The notes below the pieces were generated by a model. It worked only from the letters and a program-made list of their open reading frames with translations, searched no databases and was not told the DNA's origin. A stretch of 64,000 nucleotides of DNA from Streptomyces sp. 2114.4 (GTDB lineage Bacteria; Actinomycetota; Actinomycetes; Streptomycetales; Streptomycetaceae): the NCBI RefSeq assembly GCF_900187385.1, contig NZ_FYEY01000001.1:4464001-4528000 (forward strand), in the 5' to 3' direction. Of this stretch, positions 42,485 to 51,568 are shown in pieces (the stretch's first letter is position 1; the number at the start of each line of letters is the position of its first letter). Position numbers and translations under genes: made by a program.

Positions 42485-43975
42485 ATGGGAGCCGGACTCA
42501 TCCACCAGGCCGTCGCGCACCGGGCCAGGACGGAGCCGGAAGCACCGGCGGTGGTGGACGGCACCATACGGCTCGACTACGCCACCCTCGACGCGGCGGC
42601 GGACGCCTGGGCGGCCCGGCTGGCGGCGGCCGGCGCGGCGCCGGACACGCTGGTCCCCGTCCTGCTGCCGCGCTCGGCCCGGTTGTACGTCGCGCTGCTC
42701 GCGGTCCTCAAGTGCGGTGCCGGGTATGCCGCCCTCGACCCCAGGTGGCCGCGGGAACGGATCGACGCCGTGCTCCGGCAGCTGGGCGGCCCCGTGCTGG
42801 TGACCGACCTCGACGACCTGTCCGGGTGGCCCGTGTGGCGGCCCCCGGGCGACTTCGCCGACCTGGGCGGCGCGGGTGCGTTCCGCGCGTACGACGGGCC
42901 GTCCGACGCTCCCGCCACGGTCTTCTTCACGTCCGGCACCAGCGGCACACCGAAAGGCGTGGTGTCCCCGCACGCGGCCACCACACGCCTGTTCACCGCG
43001 GACGGGCCCCTCGCCTTCGGCCCCGGCTCCGTCATGCTGCAGGCGGCACCGTCGGCCTGGGACGCCTTCTCCCTGGAGCTGTGGGGGATGCTCACCACCG
43101 GCGGTACCTGTGTCACCGCCGCGGAGGACTACCTCCTCCCGGACACCCTGCGACACCTGATCGCTGCCTGCGCGGTCGACAACGCCTGGCTCACCGCCTC
43201 CCTGTTCAACCTGTTCACCGAGATCGACCTGGACTGCTTCCAGGGCCTTCGGAGCCTCCACATCGGCGGGGAGCGGCTGTCGACCGCGCACGTGGACCGG
43301 TTCCTCGCCGCCCACCCCGGCGTGCGGCTGGTCAACGGCTACGGCCCGGTGGAGAGTTGCGTGTTCGCCACCGTGCACCCCGTCACCGCACAGGACTGCC
43401 GGGCGGAGCGCGGCGTCCCCATCGGCCGCCCGGTACCCGGTACCGCAGTGCACGTCCTGGACGAGAACGGGCGGGAGTGCCCGCCCGGAGCCGTGGGCGA
43501 GCTGTGCGTCAGCGGCGCCGGCCTGGCACACGGCTACCTCGGCGACCCGGCCCTGACGGTCGCCCGCTTTCACGAGAGCGGGCCGGGCGGCACCCGCCTC
43601 TACCGGACCGGCGACCAGGGCCTGAGGGACGCCGACGGCGTCTTCCACTTCACCGGGCGCACCGACCGTCAGGTCAAGATCCGCGGCTATCGCATCGAGC
43701 CGGAGGAGATCGAGGCCCACGCGGCCCGGCTGCCCGGGATCACGCACTGTGTGGCCGTCCCCGTGCCCGGCCAACTGGGCAACTACGACCGCCTCGCGCT
43801 GTTCTACACCTCCTCCGGCGAGGCCGCCGACGACCCGGTGCTGCTGCGCCGTGCCCTGGGCCTGCGGCTGCCCGCGCACGCGGTACCGGACGTCGTACGG
43901 CGCGTGCACCGGCTGCCGGTGACGGCCAACGGCAAGGTCGACCGGTCGGAACTGCTCGCCACCCTCACCGGCTGA
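42485..43975 (+). CDS. Free-standing NRPS adenylation domain
   Basis: A 496-residue amino-acid-activating enzyme with the core motifs FFTSGTSGTPKGVV (A3), NGYGPVE (A5), GELCVSGAGLAHGYL (A6), LYRTGDQG (A7), GRTDRQVKIRGYRIEPEEIE (A8) and NGKVDRSEL (A10, catalytic Lys). By hand alignment to GrsA-PheA the pocket reads about D-A-L-W-H-G-G-V-F-K; Asp at the first position indicates an alpha-amino acid. I do not assign a substrate. No carrier or condensation domain is attached, so it most likely loads the PCP-TE protein encoded divergently. ATG 42485 follows GGGAGGG. Confidence 0.93.
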   Translation: MGAGLIHQAVAHRARTEPEAPAVVDGTIRLDYATLDAAADAWAARLAAAGAAPDTLVPVLLPRSARLYVALLAVLKCGAGYAALDPRWPRERIDAVLRQLGGPVLVTDLDDLSGWPVWRPPGDFADLGGAGAFRAYDGPSDAPATVFFTSGTSGTPKGVVSPHAATTRLFTADGPLAFGPGSVMLQAAPSAWDAFSLELWGMLTTGGTCVTAAEDYLLPDTLRHLIAACAVDNAWLTASLFNLFTEIDLDCFQGLRSLHIGGERLSTAHVDRFLAAHPGVRLVNGYGPVESCVFATVHPVTAQDCRAERGVPIGRPVPGTAVHVLDENGRECPPGAVGELCVSGAGLAHGYLGDPALTVARFHESGPGGTRLYRTGDQGLRDADGVFHFTGRTDRQVKIRGYRIEPEEIEAHAARLPGITHCVAVPVPGQLGNYDRLALFYTSSGEAADDPVLLRRALGLRLPAHAVPDVVRRVHRLPVTANGKVDRSELLATLTG

Positions 43976-44022
43976 GCGCCCCGCCGGTCCCCCGTATCCC
44001 ACGCCGAGAAAGGCACCCTTCC

Positions 44023-44451
44023 ATGCCCGTCATCACCCTGCTGTCCCCCGACCCGAGCCCCGGCACTCCCGTCCTGGCACAGATCGCCGAGGCGGTCACC
44101 GGGCTGCTGGGCATTCCCTCGCAGCACTGCTGGGTGACCTGGCAGCGGCTCGACGCCGATGCGGCGCACCGCCCCGAATGGAATCGCGCCACCCTGCCGA
44201 CCGCGACCGGGCAGCGCGCCGCCGCCCGCCCGCGTGCCCCGATCGGCTTCGTCACCTGCAAGGAAACCTACTCGCGGGAGACGGTGGGCAGCCTTCTGCG
44301 GCTGCTGCGCGACGAGCTGGAGGCCGTGCTGGGAGTGCCGGGGGACGAGGTCTATCTCGCGGTGCGCCGGGCTGTGCCGGGCGAACTGCTGGTCAGGGGG
44401 GAGGTGTGGACCGGGGACGAGCCGGCCTCCACCATGGGCCACCACCACTGA
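44023..44451 (+). CDS. Tautomerase-superfamily-like protein
   Basis: A 142-residue protein beginning Met-Pro-Val-Ile, so that processing of Met would expose the N-terminal proline used as base by tautomerase-superfamily enzymes. AQIAEAVTGLLGIPSQHCWVTW resembles the helix-strand unit of that fold, and a second such unit (LLRLLRDELEAVLGVPGDEVYLAV) follows. A His-His-His end is present. The gene follows the A domain after 47 bp and shares its orientation, so a role in isomerising an intermediate is inferred. The family call is by pattern only. Confidence 0.62.
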   Translation: MPVITLLSPDPSPGTPVLAQIAEAVTGLLGIPSQHCWVTWQRLDADAAHRPEWNRATLPTATGQRAAARPRAPIGFVTCKETYSRETVGSLLRLLRDELEAVLGVPGDEVYLAVRRAVPGELLVRGEVWTGDEPASTMGHHH

Positions 44452-44494
44452 CCGGCCTTGCCGGCCACGTCCCGTGTCCCGCCGCACGGGCGGT

Positions 44495-47400
44495 TCAGCA
44501 GCGATGCGGCTGAGCGCCGTCGCTCCGCGCGGCGCTCGGGCACCCGGCCTCGACCATCAGGTCCTCGGTGCGTTCCAGCCAGGACGTGGAGCCGAGCTCG
44601 GCGAACAGGTCCCGTGCCGCCTCAAGATGCGTGGCGGTCAGCTCGTAGTCGCCCCGCGTCAGTGCGATCTCGGCCAGCGCGTAGCGCGACTTGGCCTCGA
44701 TGACCCGCTCGCCCACCTGCCGCGACAGGATCAGCGCACGGGCCAGCGTGTCGGCGGCGCTGTCGAGCCGCTTCTCCTGCCGGCGGACCGCGCCGAGGCC
44801 GTACAGCGCATACGCCTCACCGATCCGGTCCCCGCTGCTCCGTACGATCCGCAGCACCTCCTGCAGCGCCTCCTGGGCCTGTCGCGGCTGTTCGACCGCG
44901 AGGTGGAGCTCGGCGAACCGCTGCAGCACCTGGGCCTGGACGCGACGGCACTTTTCTTCCCGGGAGATGGTGAGGGCCTGTTCCAGGAGGGTGCGTGCCC
45001 GCTCGACGTTCCCCGAGGCCAGCCAACAGCCGGCCAGGCTGCGCATGATGTGGGCTTCGCCGATCCGGTCGCCGACCAGCCTGGTGATCGCCAGTGCCTC
45101 GTCGTACTTCTCGCGCATGGCGGTGTCGTCGCCGCGCACACTGTCCAGGTGGGCGGCGTTGCGCAGCACCAGGGCGCGCCCGTGATCGTGTCCTTCCGCC
45201 TCGAACAGCTGCCGCGCCGTGCCGAAGCACTCCTCCGCCTGCTCCATGCGGGTCTGGAACATGTGCAGGGTCCCCAGGGAGTAGAGCATCGCGGCCTGGC
45301 CGATACGGTTACCGGCCCGCGCCGATGCCTCGTGCGCCAGGCGCGTGGTCTCCTCCCAGTCGTCGAAGTACCCCTTCGCCTCGAACAGCGTGACGGCGGA
45401 GAGGGCAAGGTCCCAGCACAGCTCGTGCATCCCGGCGGCGGCTGCCTGCCGCACCGCCGTCACCAGCGCCTGCCGCTCGCCGCTGCGCCAGGTCATCGGC
45501 TGCGGTACGGGTTCCACGTCCGTGCTCTCGGGCAGCCGCCAGCGCTTCGCGCTGCCGTGGATGATGGTGTAATCCCCGCCGTACTCTTCCCGGTGGGCCT
45601 CCTCGACCAGCGAGAGCCACCCTCCCAGCACCCTTGCCAGGGCGGCGTCCTGTTCCTCCGGCGGTTCGGCCGCACACAGTTCCTCGCGCGCGTAGGCACG
45701 CACCAGATCGTGGAAGCGGTAGCACGGCCGGGGCGAGCCGGGGTACTGAACGGTGTCCATGACCTGGGCTTCGACCAGGAGGTCAAGGATGTCCTCCGCC
45801 GACGCGAAGTCGCAGTCCAGCAAGGCCGCCGCGACCCAGGCCGGTGAGGCGGGCGCCTGCACCAGGGAGAACAGTCGGAACAGCCGCTGCGCCGACGGCG
45901 GAAGCGCCCGGTACGTCAGGCTGATGGTCGAGCGCAGTTCCAGGCCGCGGTAGCTCAGCTCGTCCAGGCGCCGGCACTCGTCCCGCAGGCGCTGGACCAG
46001 CCACTCGATCCGCCAGTGGGGGTGGGAGGCCAGCCGGGCGCCGGCGATCCGCAGCGCCAGGGGCAGTGCGTCGCAGAGGTTCACCAGTTCCACGGCGGTG
46101 TCGAGTTCCGCCTGCACCCGCTCACGGCCGATGATGCCGGCCAGCAGTTCGAGGGCGTTGGCCATGTCGAACACCGTGAGATCGATGCTGCGGACGCCGG
46201 GCACGCCCGCCAGCCGGGCCCGGCTCGTGATGATCACCGCGCAGGTCGCGCTTCCCGGCAGGAGCGGTGTCACCTGCTCCGGGCTGGTCACTCCGTCCAG
46301 GACCACCAGCACACGGCTCTCCGCCAGCCTGCTGCGATACATCTCGGCCCGTTCCTGGGCATCGTCGGGAATGGCCTTGGCCGGAATCTCCAGCGCGCGC
46401 AGGAACCGTGCCAGCAGCGCCGCGATCTGTCCGTCGCCGGACGCGGTGTGCAGGTCGGCGTAGAGGAGACCGTCGGGAAAGTGCTTGCTCACCTCGTAGG
46501 CGGCGCGTACGGCCAGGGCCGACTTGCCCACGCCCCCGGGGCCGGAGATGTCCACGATCGGCACGGCGTAATCCGGGGTCTTTGTCCGGGAGCAGGGCTC
46601 GAGCAGATCCTTGATCTTGTCGAGCTCACTGTGCCGTCCGGTGAAGTCGCCGATGCTCGCGGGCAGTTGACGTGGAATGAGGCGGAACCCGCCGTCTTGG
46701 ACGACCGGGGCGTCGGACCGGACTGAGGGGAGAGGGGCGGCGCCCCGGTCCGGGGAAGAGGCAGGAAGATCGAGTGCCGGAGACTGCCTCAGAACCGCCT
46801 GCGCCAGGTCGCGGAGCTCCGGCCCCGGCTCGATGCCCAGCTCCTCGGCGAGGGCCTTGCGCGCACGCTGGAACGCCTCCAGCGCCTCGGCCTGCCGCCC
46901 CGAGCGGTACAGCGCCAGAATGAGCAGCTCATAGAGGCGTTCCCGAAGGGGATGCTGACCGATCAGAGCCGTCAGTTCGGCACAGACCTCCTCGTGCCTG
47001 GCGAGCATGAGGTCGAGACGGACACGCTCCTCGAGAACGGTCAGGCGCGTGACATTGAGATGGGCGGCAGTGTGCTGTAAGGGGCCGTTGGGCAGGCCGT
47101 CCAGAGCAGGGCCGCGCCAGAGCTCCAGAGCCTGGTGCAGGGTGGCCGCCGCCTCCGCGATCCGGTCCGCCCGGGTGTCTTCCCGCGCTCGGGCGACCAG
47201 CCTGTCGAACTCCAGGCTGTCCACGCTGCCCGTGTCCATGCCGAGCACGTAGCCGGGGGCACGGGTGGTGATCGCTCCGGGCCGGCCGGCCCGGGCGAAC
47301 TGCTTCCGGAGCGTCGAGATGGCCACCTGGATCTGGCCGCGTGCGGTGGTGGGAGGCGAGTCGCCCCACACCGCATCGATGAGCTGTTCCGTGGATGCGG

Positions 47401-47524
47401 TGCGGTTGATGTTCAGTCCCAGCATCGCCAGGACCACTCGCTGACGCGGCCCGCCGAGGTCGAGCGAACGGCCTTCGTGGACCAGCTCAACCGGCCCCAG
47501 CAGCCGAAGAACTATGTCGTCCAC
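44495..47524 (-). CDS. SARP/AfsR-type regulator (BTAD, NB-ARC, TPR)
   Basis: A ~1009-residue regulator and likely activator of the locus. N-terminal OmpR-like winged helix (LLGPVELVHEG, RQRVVLAMLGLNINRTAST, WGDSPPTTARGQIQVAIS), then the BTAD domain (FDRLVARARED ... ALYRSGRQAEALEAF). The NB-ARC ATPase has P-loop ISGPGGVGKSALAVRAA (about residue 322) and VLVVLDGVTSPEQV. About 400 residues of tetratricopeptide repeats follow (YSLGTLHMFQTRMEQAEECF, LAGCWLASGNVERARTLLEQ). The SARP+NB-ARC+TPR layout is that of AfsR. GTG 47524, after GGGGAGGGGAGA, fits better than ATG 47542, which precedes that ribosome-binding site. Confidence 0.93.
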   Translation of the reverse strand: MDDIVLRLLGPVELVHEGRSLDLGGPRQRVVLAMLGLNINRTASTEQLIDAVWGDSPPTTARGQIQVAISTLRKQFARAGRPGAITTRAPGYVLGMDTGSVDSLEFDRLVARAREDTRADRIAEAAATLHQALELWRGPALDGLPNGPLQHTAAHLNVTRLTVLEERVRLDLMLARHEEVCAELTALIGQHPLRERLYELLILALYRSGRQAEALEAFQRARKALAEELGIEPGPELRDLAQAVLRQSPALDLPASSPDRGAAPLPSVRSDAPVVQDGGFRLIPRQLPASIGDFTGRHSELDKIKDLLEPCSRTKTPDYAVPIVDISGPGGVGKSALAVRAAYEVSKHFPDGLLYADLHTASGDGQIAALLARFLRALEIPAKAIPDDAQERAEMYRSRLAESRVLVVLDGVTSPEQVTPLLPGSATCAVIITSRARLAGVPGVRSIDLTVFDMANALELLAGIIGRERVQAELDTAVELVNLCDALPLALRIAGARLASHPHWRIEWLVQRLRDECRRLDELSYRGLELRSTISLTYRALPPSAQRLFRLFSLVQAPASPAWVAAALLDCDFASAEDILDLLVEAQVMDTVQYPGSPRPCYRFHDLVRAYAREELCAAEPPEEQDAALARVLGGWLSLVEEAHREEYGGDYTIIHGSAKRWRLPESTDVEPVPQPMTWRSGERQALVTAVRQAAAAGMHELCWDLALSAVTLFEAKGYFDDWEETTRLAHEASARAGNRIGQAAMLYSLGTLHMFQTRMEQAEECFGTARQLFEAEGHDHGRALVLRNAAHLDSVRGDDTAMREKYDEALAITRLVGDRIGEAHIMRSLAGCWLASGNVERARTLLEQALTISREEKCRRVQAQVLQRFAELHLAVEQPRQAQEALQEVLRIVRSSGDRIGEAYALYGLGAVRRQEKRLDSAADTLARALILSRQVGERVIEAKSRYALAEIALTRGDYELTATHLEAARDLFAELGSTSWLERTEDLMVEAGCPSAARSDGAQPHRC

Positions 47525-48280
47525 TCTCCCCTCCCCGTACATGCATCGCGATCAAGGATCGGCACCGTAGCCCTCGGCCGGAGCTGAGATCCGGATGATT
47601 GCCAGGAGTTTCCCGATAAATGGCACATGGGTGGCCCGGTGCCCGCTTTTTCTCCGGCTGAGCGGGACAAGCCGTGTCGAGACAGGATCGACCCAGAGCA
47701 TCAGGTCAGGGCGGTCATCAGAAGCCCGTGAAGGGCCGCCCGCCCAGCCCTTCAGGCCGGCCTTGGACAAACCCCGTCGAAGCGCCGTCGGGCAAGCAGG
47801 ATGAACAGGTACCCCCGCGGGTGGGGGCAGGTCGTCATGCCGGACGGTGCCGCGCGGCGCCGCCCGGGGAAGCCGACGGATCCGGGTGCGGTGTAGCCAG
47901 ATATGGGGCTTGATCGCGCCCCGAACTGCAACTTCCCATGTCTGCCCCCGTTCAGCCCTGCGCGGGCGATGCCGCATCCACGCAAACTCAAGCGCACGCC
48001 GGCCGGCGCGTGTGGTCAGGAAATACCAGCCGGACCGAACGCATGGCCATAATTGCACATACGTACAACTGCGCGCAGGGCGCAAGGGCTGCCCCGCGGG
48101 GGGATGGCCTCGGTGCCGTCACCTTCCAGGGCGGCATCGTGGGGACGTACCGGAAGAGCGCTGTTGCCGGGCGCCGGCCGCGGTCGCGGAGTGCCGTGAC
48201 CTGCAACCGAGCCGACTCACCGCACACCTGCGGAGGAGCGTCACGCGTAGCCCCCGGGTGGGCCGTGGCCTCCCGGCGCT
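47525..48280. other. 756-bp region between the SARP gene and the two-component genes
   Basis: No convincing gene is seen on either strand; the short frames have no ribosome-binding site or family-like composition. It should contain the SARP promoter near its left end. A less GC-rich AT segment (TAATTGCACATACGTACAAC near 48049-48068) is the only unusual base composition. No strong hairpin is seen. Confidence 0.55.
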
Positions 48281-49489
48281 TCACGAGCCGTGCGGAGTGA
48301 GATGGACCGTGGCCAGCGCGCCCCCGTCCGGGGGGTTTTCGTAGGTCACCCGGGCGTTCAGCACGCGGGCCTGGCCGGTGACGATGGTGAGGCCCAGGCC
48401 GATGCCGGCGCCGCGTTCGCGGGCGCCGGTGCGGAAGCGCTGGGGGCCGTGGGCGAGGAGTTCGGCGGGGAAGCCGGAGCCGTGGTCGCGTATGCGGATT
48501 GCCGTGGCGTCGACTTCCATGGTCACGGGTGGCGCGCCGTGGACCTGGGCGTTGGTGATCAGGTTGGCGAGGATCCGTTCGACGCGCCGGGGGTCGGTCC
48601 TCACGGGTGCTTCGTGCTCCACGGTGACCTCGACGTCCCCGCCGGCCAGGGTGGCGGCCCGGTGCGCCAGGGTGCTCGGGAGGATCTTCTCGTGCTGGGC
48701 CTGCTCGACGCCCGGGACATCGAGCCGGGCGACTTCCAGGACGTTCTCCACCAGGGTGCGCAGGGTGTCCACGCCCCCGCTGACCAGCTCGGCCGGGCGG
48801 CCGGGCGGCAGGAGTCCGACGGCGGTCACCAGGCCGGCCACGGGGGTGCGCAGCTCATGGGCGATATCGGCGGTGACCTGCCGTTCGGCCTCCAGGCGGG
48901 CGCTCAGGGCATCGGCCATGGTGTTGACGGCGGCGCCGAGCCGGGCGATCTCGTCCTTGCCCGTCGGCCGGACCCGGTCCGTCAGATCGCCGTCCGCGAT
49001 CCGCTGCGCGGTGTCCGCGGAGGCGGTGATACGCCGTCCCGTGCCGGCCGCCGCGACGATGCCCAGCACACAGCCGAGCGCGGTGACGGACGCGCCGGAG
49101 CCGACCAGCACCCGGTCGAGATCGGCAAGGGCACGGGCCTGCGGGGCGTAGGAGCGCCGGACGGCGAGGACGTCGCGGCCGCTGCGGGTGGCGGCCCACA
49201 GCACCGGAGCCCCGGAGCCGCCCCCGCTCTGGAGGCAGGTGGCCCGCACGGGGCGGTCGGTGACGGTCTTGCGGAGTGCGGCGGGCAGCTCCGGTGGGTT
49301 GACCAGGGCGCCGCTGTCGATCCCCGAGGCGTAGGCGCTGACCGCCTCGACGAGCCGGGCGTCGAGCCCATGGGCCGCGTTCTTGCGCTGGTCCTCCGCG
49401 GTGAGCTGGTGCACCAGCAGCCCGATGAGCGTGGCGACGATCGCGGCCGTTCCGGCGATGACCAGGGCGGTCTTGGTGCGCAGTCCCAT
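48281..49489 (-). CDS. Sensor histidine kinase (OmpR-type pair)
   Basis: A 402-residue membrane kinase. Two membrane segments flank an extracytoplasmic domain of about 100 residues; a HAMP linker follows (ITASADTAQRIADGDLTDRV), then HisKA with phospho-His in TADIAHELRTPVAGLVTA, N-box ERILANLITNAQVHG, and G-boxes RDHGSGFP and RGAGIGLGLTIV. It starts 5 bp after the regulator stop and is cotranscribed with it. The stimulus is unknown; the two exported proteins upstream are candidates for sensing partners or targets. Confidence 0.93.
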   Translation of the reverse strand: MGLRTKTALVIAGTAAIVATLIGLLVHQLTAEDQRKNAAHGLDARLVEAVSAYASGIDSGALVNPPELPAALRKTVTDRPVRATCLQSGGGSGAPVLWAATRSGRDVLAVRRSYAPQARALADLDRVLVGSGASVTALGCVLGIVAAAGTGRRITASADTAQRIADGDLTDRVRPTGKDEIARLGAAVNTMADALSARLEAERQVTADIAHELRTPVAGLVTAVGLLPPGRPAELVSGGVDTLRTLVENVLEVARLDVPGVEQAQHEKILPSTLAHRAATLAGGDVEVTVEHEAPVRTDPRRVERILANLITNAQVHGAPPVTMEVDATAIRIRDHGSGFPAELLAHGPQRFRTGARERGAGIGLGLTIVTGQARVLNARVTYENPPDGGALATVHLTPHGS

Positions 49490-49494
49490 GAGGG

Positions 49495-50172
49495 TCAGGG
49501 TGCGAGCTTGTAGCCGAAGCCGCGGACGGTGACGATGCGGCTGTGCCCGATCTTGGCGCGCAGCCGGAGCACATGGACGTCGACGACGCGGTGGTCGCCG
49601 CCGCACGCGTAGTCCCATACGCGTTCCAGCAGTGTGGTGCGCGAGAGCACGACGCCGGGTTCGGCCGCGAATTCGAGGATCAGCTTGCGCTCGGTGGGGG
49701 TGAGGTCGAGCAGTTGGCCGGCCCGGTGGATGTCCATGGAGGCGGTGTCCACCGTGAGGTCGCCGAACCGCAGCAGTGTGCTGTCCTCGGGCGGACCGGG
49801 CTCGGAGAAGTCCGTGGTGCGGCGCAGCGCGGCGCGTATCCGGGCGACGAGCACCGGTATGTCGTACGGCTTGGTGAGGTAGTCGTCGGCGCCGGCTTCG
49901 AGGCCGAGGACGACGTCCACCGGGTCGGTGCGGGCGGACAGCATCAGCACCGGCAGCCGGCTCACCTCACGGATGCGCCGCACCACGCTGACCCCGTCGA
50001 GGCGGGGCAGCATCACGTCCAGGAGGGCGACATCGGGCGCACACTCCCGGAACTGCGCCAGCCCGGCGTGGCCGTCGCCGGCCGTGCGCACCCGGTACCC
50101 GTAGCGCTCCAGGGACAGTTGGGTGGCCTCGCGCAACAGCGGGTCGTCCTCCACGAGCAGCACATCGGTCAT
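49495..50172 (-). CDS. OmpR/PhoB-family response regulator
   Basis: A 225-residue regulator. Receiver: LLVEDDPLLREA, phospho-Asp in DVALLDVMLPRLDGVSV, LMLSARTD and DDYLTKPYDIPVL. Then the winged-helix domain with LDLTPTERKLILEF, RTTLLERVWDY and VDVHVLRLRAKIG ... VRGFGYKLAP. ATG 50172 gives the standard N-terminus. Ordered regulator then kinase, and preceded 11 bp upstream by the exported lipoprotein gene, so probably one transcript. Confidence 0.94.
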   Translation of the reverse strand: MTDVLLVEDDPLLREATQLSLERYGYRVRTAGDGHAGLAQFRECAPDVALLDVMLPRLDGVSVVRRIREVSRLPVLMLSARTDPVDVVLGLEAGADDYLTKPYDIPVLVARIRAALRRTTDFSEPGPPEDSTLLRFGDLTVDTASMDIHRAGQLLDLTPTERKLILEFAAEPGVVLSRTTLLERVWDYACGGDHRVVDVHVLRLRAKIGHSRIVTVRGFGYKLAP

Positions 50173-50183
50173 CGCTTGCGTTC

Positions 50184-50636
50184 CTAGGGCTCGGGGACGG
50201 GCAGCCGGACGTCGCGCAGCTGGTCTGCCTGGTCGTAACGGAGGGGACGGGCGGACCGTACGACGGCGCGGCTGTAGTAGGAGACGTTCTCCTGGCGCTG
50301 CAGGCGGCTGAGTTCGATGGTGGCCCGGTATCCGTGCGCGGGGCAGTGGGGGATGCACCACATGCCGGTCAACCGCCCGGTGGCGACGGCTTCCGGCTTT
50401 CCCCACGAGCGCCAGCTGAGCCGGGAGACCGAGGAGAACTCGGTGAGGGCGAACCCCGTGGGGCGGGTCAGCGGATGGCCCAGGGTGTCGGAGACATAGA
50501 CCGGTCCGCGGACCTGGGTGGGACTGGGTGCGGGGCCCTCGACATGGGGCGTTCCGGGGTTGCCGCACCCGGTGAGGCCCACGGCCGCCAGCACCAGCGC
50601 GCTGACGGTGGTGCCGGTGGCCGTGGGCCTGTTCAT
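50184..50636 (-). CDS. Exported lipoprotein, paralogue of the next gene
   Basis: A 150-residue protein with lipobox LTGC near residues 21-24. The mature part has LTEFSSVSRLSWRSWGKPEAVATGRLTGMWCIPHC, the same pattern as the neighbouring secreted protein (SEF...L-W--W----A-ATG---G-WC---C), so the two are paralogues with a shared two-cysteine motif. No enzymatic family is recognised. Encoded just upstream of the response regulator and kinase, it may report an envelope condition to the kinase. Confidence 0.8.
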   Translation of the reverse strand: MNRPTATGTTVSALVLAAVGLTGCGNPGTPHVEGPAPSPTQVRGPVYVSDTLGHPLTRPTGFALTEFSSVSRLSWRSWGKPEAVATGRLTGMWCIPHCPAHGYRATIELSRLQRQENVSYYSRAVVRSARPLRYDQADQLRDVRLPVPEP

Positions 50637-50651
50637 CGGGGGCCTTTCCCG

Positions 50652-51170
50652 TCAGGTGGTGGCGAGGTGACGCTTGCCCTGGAGGTCTTCGGAATCGTAC
50701 GCACCCGAGCCCCCGGCCAGCTTCAGGGTGAAGGAGGAGAAGACCTTCTTGCCGTTCACGGTCTTGGGGTCGGAGAGCGTCAGGGTGCCCTTCAGCGGCT
50801 TGTCGAGGCAGGCCTGGCCGCACCAGAGGCCGGAGACCTCGCCGGTGGCGACGGCCTTCTTGGCGTCCCACTGCTTCCAGTTGAGGTCCCCGGCCGCGGT
50901 GAACTCGGAGAGCACCAGGTTCTCGGGGCGGCGCTCGGCCTTGCCCTTGTCGGCGTGCTCCTCGCCGGAGTGGTTCATGACGTAGGGGGTGTTGGCGGCG
51001 CGGGTGACGCTCGCGGTGTGAGCGGTGTGAGCGGTGTGAGCGGTGTGAGCCGAGGCGGTGGCGGCGGTCGCCGCGCCTGCGGTGGCGAAGGTGCCGAGGA
51101 CGGCGACACAGGACAGTGCGGCGCCGAGGGCCGTCTTGTGGCGTCGGGTCATGTTCGTGGTGCGCTTCAT
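50652..51170 (-). CDS. Secreted protein with AHT repeats, paralogue of the lipoprotein
   Basis: A 172-residue secreted protein. The leader has a hydrophobic core ending near AAAT-AS. A short AHTAHTAHTAHT repeat follows (from a 9-bp tandem repeat). The mature domain has LVLSEFTAAGDLNWKQWDAKKAVATGEVSGLWCGQAC and later VNGKKVFSSFTLKL. It shares the WC-x3-C type motif with its neighbour. First gene of the four-gene group with the two-component system. ATG 51170 follows GGAGCGAGAGCC. Confidence 0.8.
   Translation of the reverse strand: MKRTTNMTRRHKTALGAALSCVAVLGTFATAGAATAATASAHTAHTAHTAHTASVTRAANTPYVMNHSGEEHADKGKAERRPENLVLSEFTAAGDLNWKQWDAKKAVATGEVSGLWCGQACLDKPLKGTLTLSDPKTVNGKKVFSSFTLKLAGGSGAYDSEDLQGKRHLATT
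51013..51048 (-). repeat. Four tandem 9-bp units in the secreted protein gene
   Basis: Perfect GCGGTGTGA units at 51013-51021, 51022-51030, 51031-51039 and 51040-51048 (plus-strand reading). They encode His-Thr-Ala units just after the signal peptide; the 9-bp period keeps the frame. Confidence 0.92.
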
Positions 51171-51568
51171 GGCTCTCGCTCCGGTTCGTTGGATCGGTCG
51201 GCGCGAATGAAGCTATGAGTGACGTTTTTCGGTGGACTGTCAGCTGTGTAACAGCCGTCCATCGGCGGTTGTTACGTGATCTACATACAGGTGGGGAGGG
51301 CCGCAACACGGATGGCGGGCCGTCCCAAAGGCCGCCGCCCGTCCGCTCCGCCCGTCTGCCCAACCCCACTGACCTGGGAAAAGGCGACCGATGGGACAGG
51401 TGGTGCCCAGCAGCCGCAGCACTGCTCGCGTGGCGGGCGACGGGGGATGCGGGCATGTTGAGGAGACAGCCGCATTCCTGGACGGAGTTATACGGAGGGA
51501 AGGGCCTCAGGGGGCAAACCTGACGCGGACGGGGCCGTCCGCGGGTGAGCGGACCAGGAGGCTCCCGC
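51171..51568. promoter_or_regulatory. 398-bp divergent intergenic region
   Basis: No gene is seen. It must contain promoters for the minus-strand four-gene group and the GDPD gene. A lower-GC part around 51210-51300 is compatible with a promoter area. No clear operator is recognised. Confidence 0.4.

Noticed and set aside
47938..48300. Frames in the gap upstream of the SARP gene
   Set aside because: No Shine-Dalgarno, atypical composition and overlapping frames on both strands.
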